DNA of 64,000 nucleotides, taken from contig NZ_JAHVHT010000004.1 in NCBI RefSeq assembly GCF_019802125.1, positions 1-64,000 of the forward strand, in the 5' to 3' direction. Shown piece after piece: positions 26,550 to 35,593 of the stretch (its first letter is position 1; every line of letters starts with the position of its first letter). Under the pieces are notes generated by a model that saw only the letters and a program-made list of their open reading frames with translations, had not been told where the DNA came from and did not search any database. The translations under genes and the position numbers were made by a program. This DNA comes from Tateyamaria omphalii (GTDB lineage Bacteria; Pseudomonadota; Alphaproteobacteria; Rhodobacterales; Rhodobacteraceae).

Positions 26550-27140
26550 ATGCTCACCTTCGCCGCCGCCGTCTTCTTACTCATCATCACCCCCGGCCCC
26601 GGCGTGCTGTCCGCCGCAGGTGTTGGCGCCGCCTTCGGCATGCAGTCGGGTCTGCGCTACGTGCTGGGCCTCTTCATCGGCAACAACCTCGTCATCCTCG
26701 CGGTGATCAGCGGCCTTGCCGCCCTGATCCTCGCCAGCCCGGCCTTGCGTACCTTCCTCTTCATTCTCTCGACAGCCTACCTGCTCTACATCGCCGCGCG
26801 CATCGCGTTTGCCGGGTCAAAACTGGCCTTCGCGCCCGCCGACACCGAACCCGGCGTGATCAACGGTATTCTGCTTCAGCCCATCAATCCAAAGGCTTAC
26901 GCCGTCAACACCGCCCTCTTTTCCGGCTTTGCGCTCATGCCCGACGCGCTCGTGGCCGAAGCGGCGTGGAAGCTGCTGATCGTCAACGCGATCTGGGTTC
27001 CGATCCATGTGCTGTGGGTCTGGTTCGGGGTGCAGCTCAAGGCGCTGGACCTTGCGCCACACCGCCAGCGGCGCATTAATTATGCCATGGCCGCATCCAT
27101 GCTTGTGGTGGTCGCACTCGCCGTCGCATCCGGGATCTAG
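26550..27140 (+). CDS. LysE/RhtB-family amino-acid exporter
   Basis: A 196-residue inner-membrane protein with about six hydrophobic segments. The family signature is ITPGPGVLSAAGVGAAFGMQSG near the N-terminus (core TPGPGVLSAAG), with the conserved NPKAYAV in the middle (QPINPKAYAVNTALF). LysE/RhtB proteins export amino acids such as homoserine, threonine or lysine by proton antiport. The substrate is unknown. The ATG is the first possible start and removes nothing from the family N-terminus, but no ribosome site is clear. Confidence 0.88.
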   Translation: MLTFAAAVFLLIITPGPGVLSAAGVGAAFGMQSGLRYVLGLFIGNNLVILAVISGLAALILASPALRTFLFILSTAYLLYIAARIAFAGSKLAFAPADTEPGVINGILLQPINPKAYAVNTALFSGFALMPDALVAEAAWKLLIVNAIWVPIHVLWVWFGVQLKALDLAPHRQRRINYAMAASMLVVVALAVASGI

Positions 27141-27273
27141 AACGGTCCACAAGGCGACCGAACTGCATGCAAGATAAGCAGATTTTTTCGCACCATGTGC
27201 GGCAACACGCTCATACCGGAAGTTGCAGCCGCTTTCGCTTGCGCCCCTGCATACCCAAGCGTATCGCACGAAT

Positions 27274-27798
27274 ATGGCCAAAGCACCTCTCTCCCCCGCC
27301 GCCTGGATTGACGCCGGGCTTGAACAGCTCACAGCCCAAGGGCCCCTTGCGCTCAGAGCAGAACCACTCTCAAGACACCTGAAAACGTCCAAAGGATCTT
27401 TTTACTGGCATTTCAAGGACGTACCGGCATTCCAAAAGGCCCTACTGGCCGAATGGAAAAGCCGCGCGCTGGCCACATTGGCCGAAGACAGCGCACAGGA
27501 TGGCACGCCAACGGACAAGATGATCCGCTTCGGACAAAGCGTGCAGGAAGACAGCCCCGGCCCCGCCCTGCGCGCCTGGGCGCAGCAGGACAAAGCGGTC
27601 GCCAAGGCGTTGACCGAAGTCGACAAGGCCCGCCTCAAGCGTCTGACCGATCTGATGTCCGGCATCGGCGTCACGAACGAGGATTTCGCACGCTCCGCCT
27701 ACGGGTCACTTGTCGGGCTCAAGCAGATGCACACCGACGATGGTGACGCGCTTGTTGCCTTCGCTGCACTGGTCGACCTGGTGATGGCTCTGAAATGA
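27274..27798 (+). CDS. TetR-family transcriptional regulator
   Basis: A 174-residue regulator. The TetR DNA-binding domain occupies residues ~8-55: AAWIDAGLEQLTAQG, ALRAEPLSRHLKTSKGSFYWHFKD. The C-terminal ligand domain is unspecific. The ATG at 27274 is set by the domain; an earlier TTG/ATG-like frame (27223) is non-coding in look. Its stop overlaps the next ATG (ATGA), so the META protein is co-translated. The upstream LysE gene faces the same way and could be its target, although exporter regulators are more often divergent. Confidence 0.87.
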   Translation: MAKAPLSPAAWIDAGLEQLTAQGPLALRAEPLSRHLKTSKGSFYWHFKDVPAFQKALLAEWKSRALATLAEDSAQDGTPTDKMIRFGQSVQEDSPGPALRAWAQQDKAVAKALTEVDKARLKRLTDLMSGIGVTNEDFARSAYGSLVGLKQMHTDDGDALVAFAALVDLVMALK

Positions 27799-28187
27799 TC
27801 CGCGCCGCCGCGCTGGCGCTGACGGCACTCCTTCCCGCCTGCCAGGCAGACGAGACGGTTGCACGCTACGGCGCCGCAGACCGGCTCTGGGAACTGCAAA
27901 CCCTGAACGGGGCCGCATTGTCCGGCCCTGCCACGCTCGAGTTCGAACCGGGCGGGCCGGTCTCGGGCCGGGCGCCCTGCAACACGTTCAGCGCAACCAA
28001 CACGGTGCCGTATCCCTGGTTTGAACTGACCCCGATCGTGTCCACCGATCTTGCCTGCGATGCGCTTGACGCAGAAACCCTGTACCTCGACGCACTCGCA
28101 CGTATGACCCAATCCGAAGTGCGCGAAGGCACTCTGTTCCTCCGCAATGACGACAACGAAGAGATGATTTTCACAACGTCCGACTGA
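27795..28187 (+). CDS. META (HslJ-like) domain lipoprotein
   Basis: A 130-residue envelope protein. The N-terminus [20 protein letters not shown] carries a plausible lipobox (LPAC, Cys16). The META domain shows [45 protein letters not shown] and [14 protein letters not shown]/HslJ proteins are linked to heat and novobiocin tolerance in E. coli, with unclear biochemistry. It starts inside the TetR stop (ATGA). Its 3' end overlaps the convergent recO 3' end by 17 bases. Confidence 0.78.
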   Translation: MIRAAALALTALLPACQADETVARYGAADRLWELQTLNGAALSGPATLEFEPGGPVSGRAPCNTFSATNTVPYPWFELTPIVSTDLACDALDAETLYLDALARMTQSEVREGTLFLRNDDNEEMIFTTSD

Positions 28188-28896
28188 ACGCATCGACAAA
28201 GCGCGCCCGCGCCTCCGGCAATGGCTTTGATCCCAAATCAGGGGCAAGGTGATGGGTCAGGAAATACCCGGTCGTCTCCAGCCCCTGCGCAATCTCTGCA
28301 TCCGGCGCGTCTCCTTCACGCCGCAACACCGGCGGCAAGGGCAAAAGCCGACTTGCCCACACACCGGCACCCGCTTTTGACACGGCACGCCCCGACTTGG
28401 GCGAGACATAGGCCAACCCCTCCGTCGCCCCCGTCACCGCACAGGCCGTGAGGTCCAGACCAAAGCCCATCTCTTCAAGCAGCGCCAATTCCCATTGCAG
28501 GTATGCCAGCGGCCACAGCTCATTCTGCCCCAGCAAATCCAAGAGCGTCTCGGTCCGCCGGTAGAGCGGGCCATGCGCCTCACGCTCCGGCAAGCAGAAC
28601 GCCAAAAGACCGGTGACAGCGTTCAACCCCGCCAGCGCCAGCCGGTTGCCCATGACCAGTGCCGCACGGCTGCGCACCGGCTCGACAGCGAATGTTCCGA
28701 TGTGATCTTCAAGCCGCGCGCGCCACGCGACATCCAATTGCGCGCCGGGTTGGAGAGAGGGTGCAATCTTGCGGCTGGTGCCGCCCCGCACCACTCCGGC
28801 ATGGCGGCCTTTTTCTTCAGTAAAGACATCGATGATGGCGCTGGTCTCTCCGTGGCGCCGCACGCTCAGCAATATGCCCGTGCCACGCCACTCCAT
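28171..28896 (-). CDS. recO: DNA repair protein RecO
   Basis: A 241-residue recombination mediator that helps load RecA at gaps with RecR. The N-terminal OB-fold reads [21 protein letters not shown], then [16 protein letters not shown]. Further blocks are [18 protein letters not shown] and [11 protein letters not shown]. The ATG at 28896 starts the OB-fold; upstream in-frame codons overlap the DUF1491 gene. It is the last gene of the minus-strand block rpoZ to recO and follows DUF1491 by a single base. The order rnc-era-(DUF1491)-recO is widely conserved in Rhodobacteraceae. Confidence 0.93.
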   Translation of the reverse strand: MEWRGTGILLSVRRHGETSAIIDVFTEEKGRHAGVVRGGTSRKIAPSLQPGAQLDVAWRARLEDHIGTFAVEPVRSRAALVMGNRLALAGLNAVTGLLAFCLPEREAHGPLYRRTETLLDLLGQNELWPLAYLQWELALLEEMGFGLDLTACAVTGATEGLAYVSPKSGRAVSKAGAGVWASRLLPLPPVLRREGDAPDAEIAQGLETTGYFLTHHLAPDLGSKPLPEARARFVDAFSRTL

Positions 28897-28897
28897 C

Positions 28898-29230
28898 TCA
28901 GGCCAGCCCCTCCTGATCCAGCAGGTGCCGCCCGGCCCGATCCTCAACCTCGATCACCCACAGATCCGGGTCAAACCCACGCTGCCGCGCAACCGCGGCA
29001 TCCACATCCGGCTCCGGTCCAGAAGCCAACTCGGCCCACACCCGCGTGTCCATCATCAGGTCAAAGGACCGCTGATACAGCACCGCTTGCCCATCCAGCG
29101 TGTTCAACTTCACAAGCACGGCACCGCCAGTATCATCCCCATGGGCCACCACAAATCCCGGAATGTCCGCAAAACGCAGCCTCGCCAAATAGGCATCCAC
29201 CCAAAACCGAGAAGTCAAACGAGGCGACAC
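28898..29230 (-). CDS. DUF1491 family protein
   Basis: A 110-residue protein of the small alphaproteobacterial family DUF1491. Recognised blocks are [32 protein letters not shown] and [17 protein letters not shown] (Trp- and Asp-rich end). The start is a GTG with AAGGGGA upstream. The function is unknown; constant placement between era and recO suggests a housekeeping role. No membrane segment or signal is seen. Confidence 0.82.
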   Translation of the reverse strand: MSPRLTSRFWVDAYLARLRFADIPGFVVAHGDDTGGAVLVKLNTLDGQAVLYQRSFDLMMDTRVWAELASGPEPDVDAAVARQRGFDPDLWVIEVEDRAGRHLLDQEGLA

Positions 29231-29287
29231 GCAATCCCCTTCATTTCGCGAAATAAACCGCCCCCGGAGGGTCGATCAGCCAAAGGC

Positions 29288-30196
29288 TCAGGCGTTGCCA
29301 TCTTTGAAATCCAGACCCATCTGGTCATAGCGCTCGGCTTCTTCCAGCCACTTCTCGCGCACTTTCACCTGCAGGAACAGATGCACCTTGCGGCCCAGAA
29401 ACTCCGCCAATTCCTCGCGCGCGGCTTTGCTGACGGCTTTGATAGTCTCGCCCTTGTGACCCAGCACGATCCCCTTGTGCCCATCGCGCGACACATAGAT
29501 GATCTGGTCCACCTTGGCCGACCCATCCTTGCGCTCTTCCCAAGCCTCGGTCTCGACCGTCAACTGATAGGGCAACTCCTGATGCAGGCGCAGGGTCAGC
29601 TTTTCGCGCGTCATCTCGGCAGCGATCATGCGCATGGGCAGATCGGCGATTTGGTCCTCGGGGTACAGCCACGGACCTTCGGGCACCTGTGCCGCCAGCC
29701 ATTGGCGCAGGGTCTCAACCCCATGCCCTTTCTCGGCAGAGATCATAAAGGTCTCGACGAAATCAAAACGCTCGTTCAAATCCTTCGTCAGTCCAAGCAA
29801 TACTGGCGCCTCAACCCGATCAATCTTGTTGATGGCGAGCGCCACGGTCCGGCCCTGCCCGATCTCGGCCATGCCTTCCAGAATACGCTCAACGCCGGGC
29901 GTCACGCCGCGATGCGCCTCAACCATCAGCACGACCACATCTGCATCCGCAGCCCCACCCCAGGCCGCGGCCACCATGGCCCGATCCAGCCGACGGCGCG
30001 GCTGGAACAGGCCGGGCGTGTCGACGAACACGAGCTGACTGTCACCTTCCATCGCCACACCGCGAATGCGGGCGCGCGTGGTCTGTACCTTGTGGGTCAC
30101 GATGCTGACCTTGGCGCCGACCATGGTGTTCAAGAGCGTGGATTTGCCCGCGTTGGGCTCTCCGATCAGGGCGATGAAACCTGCGCGCGTGGTCAT
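29288..30196 (-). CDS. era: GTPase Era
   Basis: A 302-residue ribosome-assembly GTPase that binds the 3' end of 16S rRNA. GTPase motifs are G1 [13 protein letters not shown]2 region TTRARIRG, G3 DTPG and G4 NKID. The C-terminal KH domain has [21 protein letters not shown] (core [11 protein letters not shown]). Its start overlaps the rnc stop by 4 bases (ATGA), which fits the usual rnc-era coupling. Confidence 0.97.
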   Translation of the reverse strand: MTTRAGFIALIGEPNAGKSTLLNTMVGAKVSIVTHKVQTTRARIRGVAMEGDSQLVFVDTPGLFQPRRRLDRAMVAAAWGGAADADVVVLMVEAHRGVTPGVERILEGMAEIGQGRTVALAINKIDRVEAPVLLGLTKDLNERFDFVETFMISAEKGHGVETLRQWLAAQVPEGPWLYPEDQIADLPMRMIAAEMTREKLTLRLHQELPYQLTVETEAWEERKDGSAKVDQIIYVSRDGHKGIVLGHKGETIKAVSKAAREELAEFLGRKVHLFLQVKVREKWLEEAERYDQMGLDFKDGNA

Positions 30197-30879
30197 GCCG
30201 ACCCCTCCAGTTCGTTCAGCAACGCCTGCGCCGCTGCCTGCTGTGCCTCACGCTTCGACCCGGCGGTGGCGGTGGCCTCCTCCCCCGTGGACAGACGCGC
30301 GGCAATGGTGAACACGGGCTGATGATCAGGCCCCGACCGGTCGGTCTCAACATATTGCGGCGGGGTCATACCACGGGCCTGCGCCCATTCCTGCAAGGCC
30401 GTCTTGGCGTCCCGCGCATCCGCATCGACACGCGCGATCCGCTCGCCCCACAAGCGCAGGATCAGCGCCTTGGCCGCATCGAAACCAGCATCAAGATAGA
30501 CGGCCGCGATCACCGCCTCCATCGCATCACCCAGCAAGGCCTGCTTGCGCCGCCCCCCGGACAGCATCTCGGACCGCCCCAAGCGCAGCACGTCGCCGAG
30601 CGCGACGTCGCGGGCCACATCGGCACAGGTCTCTTTCCGCACCAAAGCATTGAAACGCGGCGCCAATGCGCCCTCCGAGGCATCAGTATCTGCCTCCAAA
30701 AGCGCCTGCGCCATCACCAGACCCAAGACCCGGTCGCCCAGAAACTCCAGCCGCTGGTTGTCGGACCGCGTGGGCGACGACATCGACGCATGGGTCACCG
30801 CCTCGACCAGCAATTCGGGCGCGGCAAAGCTGTGCCCGATCCGGCCCTCGAAGGCGGAAAGCTCCGCGCCCAGCTTCAC
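30193..30879 (-). CDS. rnc: Ribonuclease III
   Basis: A 228-residue double-strand-specific endonuclease for rRNA and mRNA processing. The catalytic signature is [14 protein letters not shown], with the second acidic pair in [17 protein letters not shown] double-stranded RNA binding domain follows ([33 protein letters not shown]). The GTG start overlaps the lepB stop (GTGA). Confidence 0.97.
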   Translation of the reverse strand: MKLGAELSAFEGRIGHSFAAPELLVEAVTHASMSSPTRSDNQRLEFLGDRVLGLVMAQALLEADTDASEGALAPRFNALVRKETCADVARDVALGDVLRLGRSEMLSGGRRKQALLGDAMEAVIAAVYLDAGFDAAKALILRLWGERIARVDADARDAKTALQEWAQARGMTPPQYVETDRSGPDHQPVFTIAARLSTGEEATATAGSKREAQQAAAQALLNELEGSA

Positions 30880-31700
30880 TCGATCCTCTTGAAGTAGCGG
30901 TCGCTGCGCCAGGTCCAGAAGAACAGCATGGACCGGCCAGCCGAGGAAAACATGATCCGGTCCGCACGGCCAATCAGGTTCTCGAACGGAACATAGCCGA
31001 CGCCACCTGCGACCTGCGCCAGACGGCTGTCGGAGGAGTTGTCCCGGTTGTCACCCATGAAAAAGAAATGCCCCTCGGGCACGCGGTAGACGGGCGTGTT
31101 GTCCGATTGCTGGACCGCCACGTTCAGCACCACATGCTCTTCCCCGTTCGGGAATGTCTCGATGAAGCGCGACTTGGTGCAGGCCGCACCCTGGCCCACA
31201 GCACCGCTTTCACAGCGCGGTAGCAGACCTTGCGGCCCTTGCCGGTCGAACACTTCGGTAAAGGTGCCCGCTGGCTCTTGCGGTACAGGCTCGCCATTCA
31301 GAATGATCTGGCCGTCACGCACCTGCACGGTGTCGCCGGGCAGACCAATCACCCGCTTGATGAAGTCCGCGCCCGACACCGGATGCCGGAACACAACCAC
31401 GTCGCCCCGCTCGGGCTGCCCCGCCCAGATGCGCGTGTTGTCACCGTCGATGAACCCGCACATGCCCTGCGCGTCCAGCCCGATGGCCGGGATCGACGGG
31501 CAGGACGCATAGGAATAGCCATAGGCCATCTTGTTCACGAACAGGAAATCCCCGATCAGCAGCGTCTCTTTCATCGACCCCGACGGGATCCAGAATGGCT
31601 GAAAGAACAGGGTCCGAAACACACCCGCAATCAGCAGCGCATAGACGATGGTCTTGATCGTCTCGATCACGCCATTCTGGGACTTTTCCTTGGCGGCCAT
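30876..31700 (-). CDS. lepB: Signal peptidase I
   Basis: A 274-residue leader peptidase. One N-terminal membrane helix ([17 protein letters not shown]) is followed by the catalytic Ser in [16 protein letters not shown] and the general base Lys in [12 protein letters not shown]. The box [17 protein letters not shown] is also complete. It cleaves Sec and Tat signal peptides at the periplasmic face. ATG 31700 has AGGAG upstream; an upstream frame from 31745 is discarded. Overlaps rnc by 4 bases. Confidence 0.97.
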   Translation of the reverse strand: MAAKEKSQNGVIETIKTIVYALLIAGVFRTLFFQPFWIPSGSMKETLLIGDFLFVNKMAYGYSYASCPSIPAIGLDAQGMCGFIDGDNTRIWAGQPERGDVVVFRHPVSGADFIKRVIGLPGDTVQVRDGQIILNGEPVPQEPAGTFTEVFDRQGPQGLLPRCESGAVGQGAACTKSRFIETFPNGEEHVVLNVAVQQSDNTPVYRVPEGHFFFMGDNRDNSSDSRLAQVAGGVGYVPFENLIGRADRIMFSSAGRSMLFFWTWRSDRYFKRIE

Positions 31701-31754
31701 TGCGCGCTCCTTCGGGGTGGGTTCCGCGCTACATGCGGTCGACATGCGGGGGTG

Positions 31755-32171
31755 TCAAGCCACCGGTGGCGATTGAATAGGGCGCGCTTCGATCACGACA
31801 AAGGCCTGCGCCCAGGGGTGATCGTCGGTCAGGGTGACATGGATGATCGCCTCGTGCCCTTCGGGCGTCATTTCAGCCAGCCGTTCGGCGGCCCACCCCG
31901 TCACTTTCATCACGGGCTGGCCCGTGCGCAGATTGGACACAGCCATGTCTTTCCATGCAATTCCCATGCGCAGGCCCGTGCCCAACGCCTTGGAACAGGC
32001 CTCCTTGGCCGCCCAGCGCTTTGCATAGGTGCCCGCGGTATCCGCCCGCCGCTCGGCCTTGCCCTGTTCGATGTCGGTAAACACCCGGTTACGAAACCGG
32101 TCGCCAAAGCGATCCAGCGTGCCCTGGATGCGCTCGATATTCGCCAAATCGGTGCCGACACCCAGGATCAT
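31755..32171 (-). CDS. acpS: Holo-[acyl-carrier-protein] synthase
   Basis: A 138-residue phosphopantetheinyl transferase that activates ACP for fatty-acid synthesis. Motifs: [14 protein letters not shown] at the N-terminus with the metal-binding Asp, [16 protein letters not shown] (here [16 protein letters not shown]) and a C-terminal ending [15 protein letters not shown]. It stands 8 bases behind the hydrolase gene and 54 before lepB on the same strand. pdxJ-acpS-lepB is a familiar order in this group. Confidence 0.95.
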   Translation of the reverse strand: MILGVGTDLANIERIQGTLDRFGDRFRNRVFTDIEQGKAERRADTAGTYAKRWAAKEACSKALGTGLRMGIAWKDMAVSNLRTGQPVMKVTGWAAERLAEMTPEGHEAIIHVTLTDDHPWAQAFVVIEARPIQSPPVA

Positions 32172-32179
32172 CTACAACC

Positions 32180-33652
32180 TCACGCGGAAAAGAGCGGAAA
32201 GGATACGCCCAACGCCCAAGCCAGCACAAGGCCCAAGGCCAGCCCCGACGTGGCGGGCCCGGTCCGTCTGGCAAAGGCGCGGCCCATCACGCCAAAGGTC
32301 AGGAAAAACAGAAGGATAACGGGGGCAATCATGATCAGGAAAAACAGCCCTTCAAAATCCAGCGCAACGGCAATGCCCAGCGACACCAACAGGGCAACGC
32401 GCAACACGATCCGCTGCCACACAGGGGCTCCAAAGGCCGCGCGCGCGTCGGCCAACATGAACGGCACGGCGCCCACGGCCAGCGCCAGAATGATCAACAC
32501 CCTGTCACCGCTCGGCACGAAATTCGCGCCGTAGCGGTCCAGCGCCAATCCAAATGCACCCAACGCCCAAACGACCAGCACACAAGCCGCCAAAAGCGAT
32601 GGGCGCGGCACACCCCGCCCCAACCAGACAAGCATCGCCATCTGCAGAACCCCATAGATGGCAAGGTGCAGCGCAAGATAATCCGCCACCAGAACCGGCA
32701 AGACACGGGTATCGATCGGGGCCGCCAGAAGCGGCGCCAGAACGGCGGGGGCAAGCGCGACAAGCGCAAAGTGGCGCGCAGACAGCGGTGCGTCGGAGAC
32801 CGCAGATACAGGCACGACATGCGCCAAGGGCCGCGCCAGCAGCGTCACCGCGAAGAGCAACGCGATGAGCGCCCACCCCGTGACCGGCACGGGGGCAGAG
32901 GTCGTCCGGTCGTAATACAGGTTCAACCACGCAAGGGCCTCCGCCCGTCCCGCGCGCGACTGCAAGATGGCAACATGCTCGGCATAGGGGGCAAGCACGG
33001 CGCGGCGGGCAATACCATCTGCCGTCACCGTCTGACCCACGGCCGCCGCAGGGTCCACCATCTGCGCCGCCTCCACCGCAAAATCGGTCAAGCCCGGCTC
33101 CCAAGCACCGGTCACAAGCAGCAGATGCGCCGGGTGGTCAGCATCAATCGCAAGCGAAAAGGCAGACAGCAGCACAAGCGGACCCACACGCGGATCATCC
33201 TGCGCCACGCGCACCAGGACATCGGTCGCCATGGAATGGCCCAGCAGCGAGACCGGCACATCACCAGCCACGGCGTCGATCACCGCACGGGTCTGATCCA
33301 CCAAACGCTGCGTGGTGCCCTCAATCGCATTCACATCCCCGCCCATCGGCGTCGGATGCATCCCATGCCCTTCAAAATCAAAGGCGTAGACAGTGTAACC
33401 GGCCTGCGCCAGCACGAGGGAATAGCCCTGCATCATCTGCCGCGACCCGGCAAAGCCGTGGGCCACGATCACCGGTGGGCCATCTTCCGCACCCGAATAT
33501 GCGGTTACAGGCGTGTCGCCAATGCGGCGCTCCTCGATGGTCAGCCCGCCGCGCGCACCTTCTAGAACGACCAGCGCCCATGCAGCAACCAGCACCGCGC
33601 CAATCGCAACGATCCGAGCCCGCAAGGGCAAGCTAGACCGCGTCAATGTCAA
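32180..33652 (-). CDS. Alpha/beta hydrolase fused to a polytopic membrane domain
   Basis: About 490 residues. An N-terminal membrane helix (IVAIGAVLVAAWALVVLEGA) is followed by an alpha/beta hydrolase fold: oxyanion region VIVAHGFAGS, nucleophile elbow SLLGHSMAT and the preceding DFEGHG. The C-terminal ~230 residues hold about seven hydrophobic segments. The substrate is unknown. No ATG gives a full-length product; a TTG at 33652, 11 bases after GGAGGG, is preferred, with another TTG at 33631. That start overlaps the 3' end of the Dabb gene by 20 bases, so translation is probably coupled. It interrupts the otherwise housekeeping pdxJ-acpS order. Confidence 0.78.
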   Translation of the reverse strand: MTLTRSSLPLRARIVAIGAVLVAAWALVVLEGARGGLTIEERRIGDTPVTAYSGAEDGPPVIVAHGFAGSRQMMQGYSLVLAQAGYTVYAFDFEGHGMHPTPMGGDVNAIEGTTQRLVDQTRAVIDAVAGDVPVSLLGHSMATDVLVRVAQDDPRVGPLVLLSAFSLAIDADHPAHLLLVTGAWEPGLTDFAVEAAQMVDPAAAVGQTVTADGIARRAVLAPYAEHVAILQSRAGRAEALAWLNLYYDRTTSAPVPVTGWALIALLFAVTLLARPLAHVVPVSAVSDAPLSARHFALVALAPAVLAPLLAAPIDTRVLPVLVADYLALHLAIYGVLQMAMLVWLGRGVPRPSLLAACVLVVWALGAFGLALDRYGANFVPSGDRVLIILALAVGAVPFMLADARAAFGAPVWQRIVLRVALLVSLGIAVALDFEGLFFLIMIAPVILLFFLTFGVMGRAFARRTGPATSGLALGLVLAWALGVSFPLFSA

Positions 33653-33944
33653 AAACGGTGATGCCCTCCGCACCGCCTTCGCACAGGGCCACAAGCCGCG
33701 CGCCGAGCTCCTGGTGCTCGGGGTCCACTGCATAGGTCGCAAGCGCTTCGGCATCTATCGCATCCAGCGTGAAGCCATAGGGGTAGTCGGGTGTCTTGCC
33801 CTCGTAGTCGCGGTTGGGTCCGGCACGAAAGCCTGAACACCCGGGAAGCCGCTGCACCACATCCGCCAGTCCCAGCATCACCTTGTCCAATTCGGCGCTG
33901 TCCGCCTTGGGGGCGAGTCGCAGAAAAACGCAATGGCGGATCAT
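33633..33944 (-). CDS. Dabb (stress-responsive A/B barrel) domain protein
   Basis: A 103-residue ferredoxin-like dimeric barrel protein. It begins MIRHCVFLRLAPKADSAEL and has FRAGPNRDYEGKTPDYPYGFT and YAVDPEHQELG, as in Dabb proteins. Members range from plant stress proteins to polyketide cyclases, so no reaction is assigned. It overlaps the start of the hydrolase gene and lies 117 bases behind pdxJ. Confidence 0.85.
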   Translation of the reverse strand: MIRHCVFLRLAPKADSAELDKVMLGLADVVQRLPGCSGFRAGPNRDYEGKTPDYPYGFTLDAIDAEALATYAVDPEHQELGARLVALCEGGAEGITVFDIDAV

Positions 33945-34061
33945 TCTTGGCTCCCTTCTTCCGCACGCGGCATGGCAGCCGCGCCCTCAACATTCACCCC
34001 AGAATGGACGGTTCCGCCAAAAGCACAAGCCGCACCGACAAGATCGACAGGATCATGCCGA

Positions 34062-34814
34062 TCAGGCGCGCGCCTCGTCCATCAGACGGCGCATCTCGCG
34101 GATGGCAGGATCAAGACCGAGGAAAATCGCCTCTCCAATCAGGAAGTGACCGATGTTCAGCTCCATCACCTCCGGAAAGGCCGCAACCGGGGACACGGTT
34201 TCATAGGTCAGCCCATGTCCCACATGCACCTCCAGTCCCAGCTCATGGGCAAAGGCGGACATCTCGCGCATCGCTTCCAACTCACGATCGCGATCGTTGA
34301 GACGCCCCTCGTGATGGGCGTCGCAATAAGCCCCCGAATGAAGCTCGATCACCTGCGCGCCGATGCGGTGAGCAGCTTCGATCTGGCGCTTGTCGGCAGC
34401 GATGAAGATCGACACACGGCAGCCCGCATCGCGCAGGGGCGCAATGAAATGGGCCAGGCGGTTTTCCTCGCGCGCCACTTCAAGCCCACCCTCGGTCGTG
34501 CGCTCTTCTCGCTTCTCGGGCACGATGCAGACGGCGTGCGGCTTGTGACGCAACGCGATGCTCTGCATCTCATCGGTGGCGGCCATCTCGAAATTCAGCG
34601 GGACCGACAGGACGTCCATCAACCCTTCGATATCGGCGTCCGATATGTGACGGCGATCTTCGCGCAAATGCGCCGTGATGCCATCGGCCCCCGCCGCCTC
34701 TGCCAGCTTAGCCGCACGCAACGGATCGGGCGTGTCGCCACCCCGCGCATTCCGCACGGTCGCCACGTGGTCGATGTTCACGCCAAGCCGCAATTTACCC
34801 AAGGGAGATGTCAT
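34062..34814 (-). CDS. pdxJ: Pyridoxine 5'-phosphate synthase
   Basis: A 250-residue TIM-barrel enzyme that condenses 1-deoxyxylulose 5-phosphate with 3-amino-2-oxopropyl phosphate, the last ring-forming step of the DXP-dependent vitamin B6 pathway. Motifs: [44 protein letters not shown] and [21 protein letters not shown]. The length is normal for the family. The PLP made serves, among others, the MalY/PatB and CobC enzymes in this window. Confidence 0.97.
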   Translation of the reverse strand: MTSPLGKLRLGVNIDHVATVRNARGGDTPDPLRAAKLAEAAGADGITAHLREDRRHISDADIEGLMDVLSVPLNFEMAATDEMQSIALRHKPHAVCIVPEKREERTTEGGLEVAREENRLAHFIAPLRDAGCRVSIFIAADKRQIEAAHRIGAQVIELHSGAYCDAHHEGRLNDRDRELEAMREMSAFAHELGLEVHVGHGLTYETVSPVAAFPEVMELNIGHFLIGEAIFLGLDPAIREMRRLMDEARA

Positions 34815-34910
34815 CGCTCTCGTCCTTCCAAGCCATGTCGCTCAGCCGCAACCTAGTGCGGAAGCAACCCTCTGGAAATGCAGACAAAGCGGCAAAATTG
34901 TACCAAGATA

Positions 34911-35570
34911 TCAGTCGGCTTTCTGCTTGGCGCTGGCAGCCTTGCTGGCGGCCTTGGCCTTCAACGCCTCGAACTTTGCCTTGATCGCACCCTTGCGACG
35001 CTTCTGGTACGCGCGGATCACGGGAACGGACAGGTAATAGCAAACGGTGGCCGACACGATGCCCGGGATGATGCCGCCGATGAGATAGGGAAAGAACACC
35101 TCATCATAAAAGATGCTCAGCCTGGTCCAGTCCCGCGGCGCGCCCGTCAGCACATGCTTGAAGTTCAGCCAAAGATCCGACCCGGCATCGACGAACTTCC
35201 CACCAAAGGACCGTTCCGTCTCCTCCTTCATCTCCGTGCCCAAGAGCCAGTGACCGGTCTGAAGCGAAACAAGACCGATGGGCACATAAGTCAGCGGATT
35301 GCCAAAGAAGGTCGCCATGAGCGAGGCCACGATATTGCCACGCATCGCTGTCGCGATGGCCGCCGCGACAAAGAAGTGCAGGCCGTAGAAGGGCGTAAAC
35401 GTGGTGAAGACACCGGCCCAGATGCCCCGCGCGATCTTTTCAGGACGGTCCGGAAGCCGGCGTACCCTGTGTTTGACGTATTGAAACGCGCGCGCCCATC
35501 CTCCGCGCGGCCAGAGAAACTCGAGCACCGCGCGCAGAAACGGTTTGGGGTCGCGGCGCTTGAACACCAA
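34911..35570 (-). CDS. DUF2062 membrane protein
   Basis: A 219-residue inner-membrane protein. The DUF2062 core has RRLPDRPEKIARGIWAGVFTTFTPFYGLHF (core GVFTTFTPFYGLHF) and ATFFGNPLTYVP. About three hydrophobic segments follow, and the tail is Lys/Ala-rich (KAKAASKAASAKQKAD), probably a disordered cytosolic end. The function is unknown. The likely start is TTG at 35570 (or the next codon GTG), with AGAAGGGG ten bases upstream. It lies 23 bases behind rsh. Confidence 0.85.
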   Translation of the reverse strand: MVFKRRDPKPFLRAVLEFLWPRGGWARAFQYVKHRVRRLPDRPEKIARGIWAGVFTTFTPFYGLHFFVAAAIATAMRGNIVASLMATFFGNPLTYVPIGLVSLQTGHWLLGTEMKEETERSFGGKFVDAGSDLWLNFKHVLTGAPRDWTRLSIFYDEVFFPYLIGGIIPGIVSATVCYYLSVPVIRAYQKRRKGAIKAKFEALKAKAASKAASAKQKAD

Positions 35571-35593
35571 TGTCTTGTCGCCCCTTCTTGCGC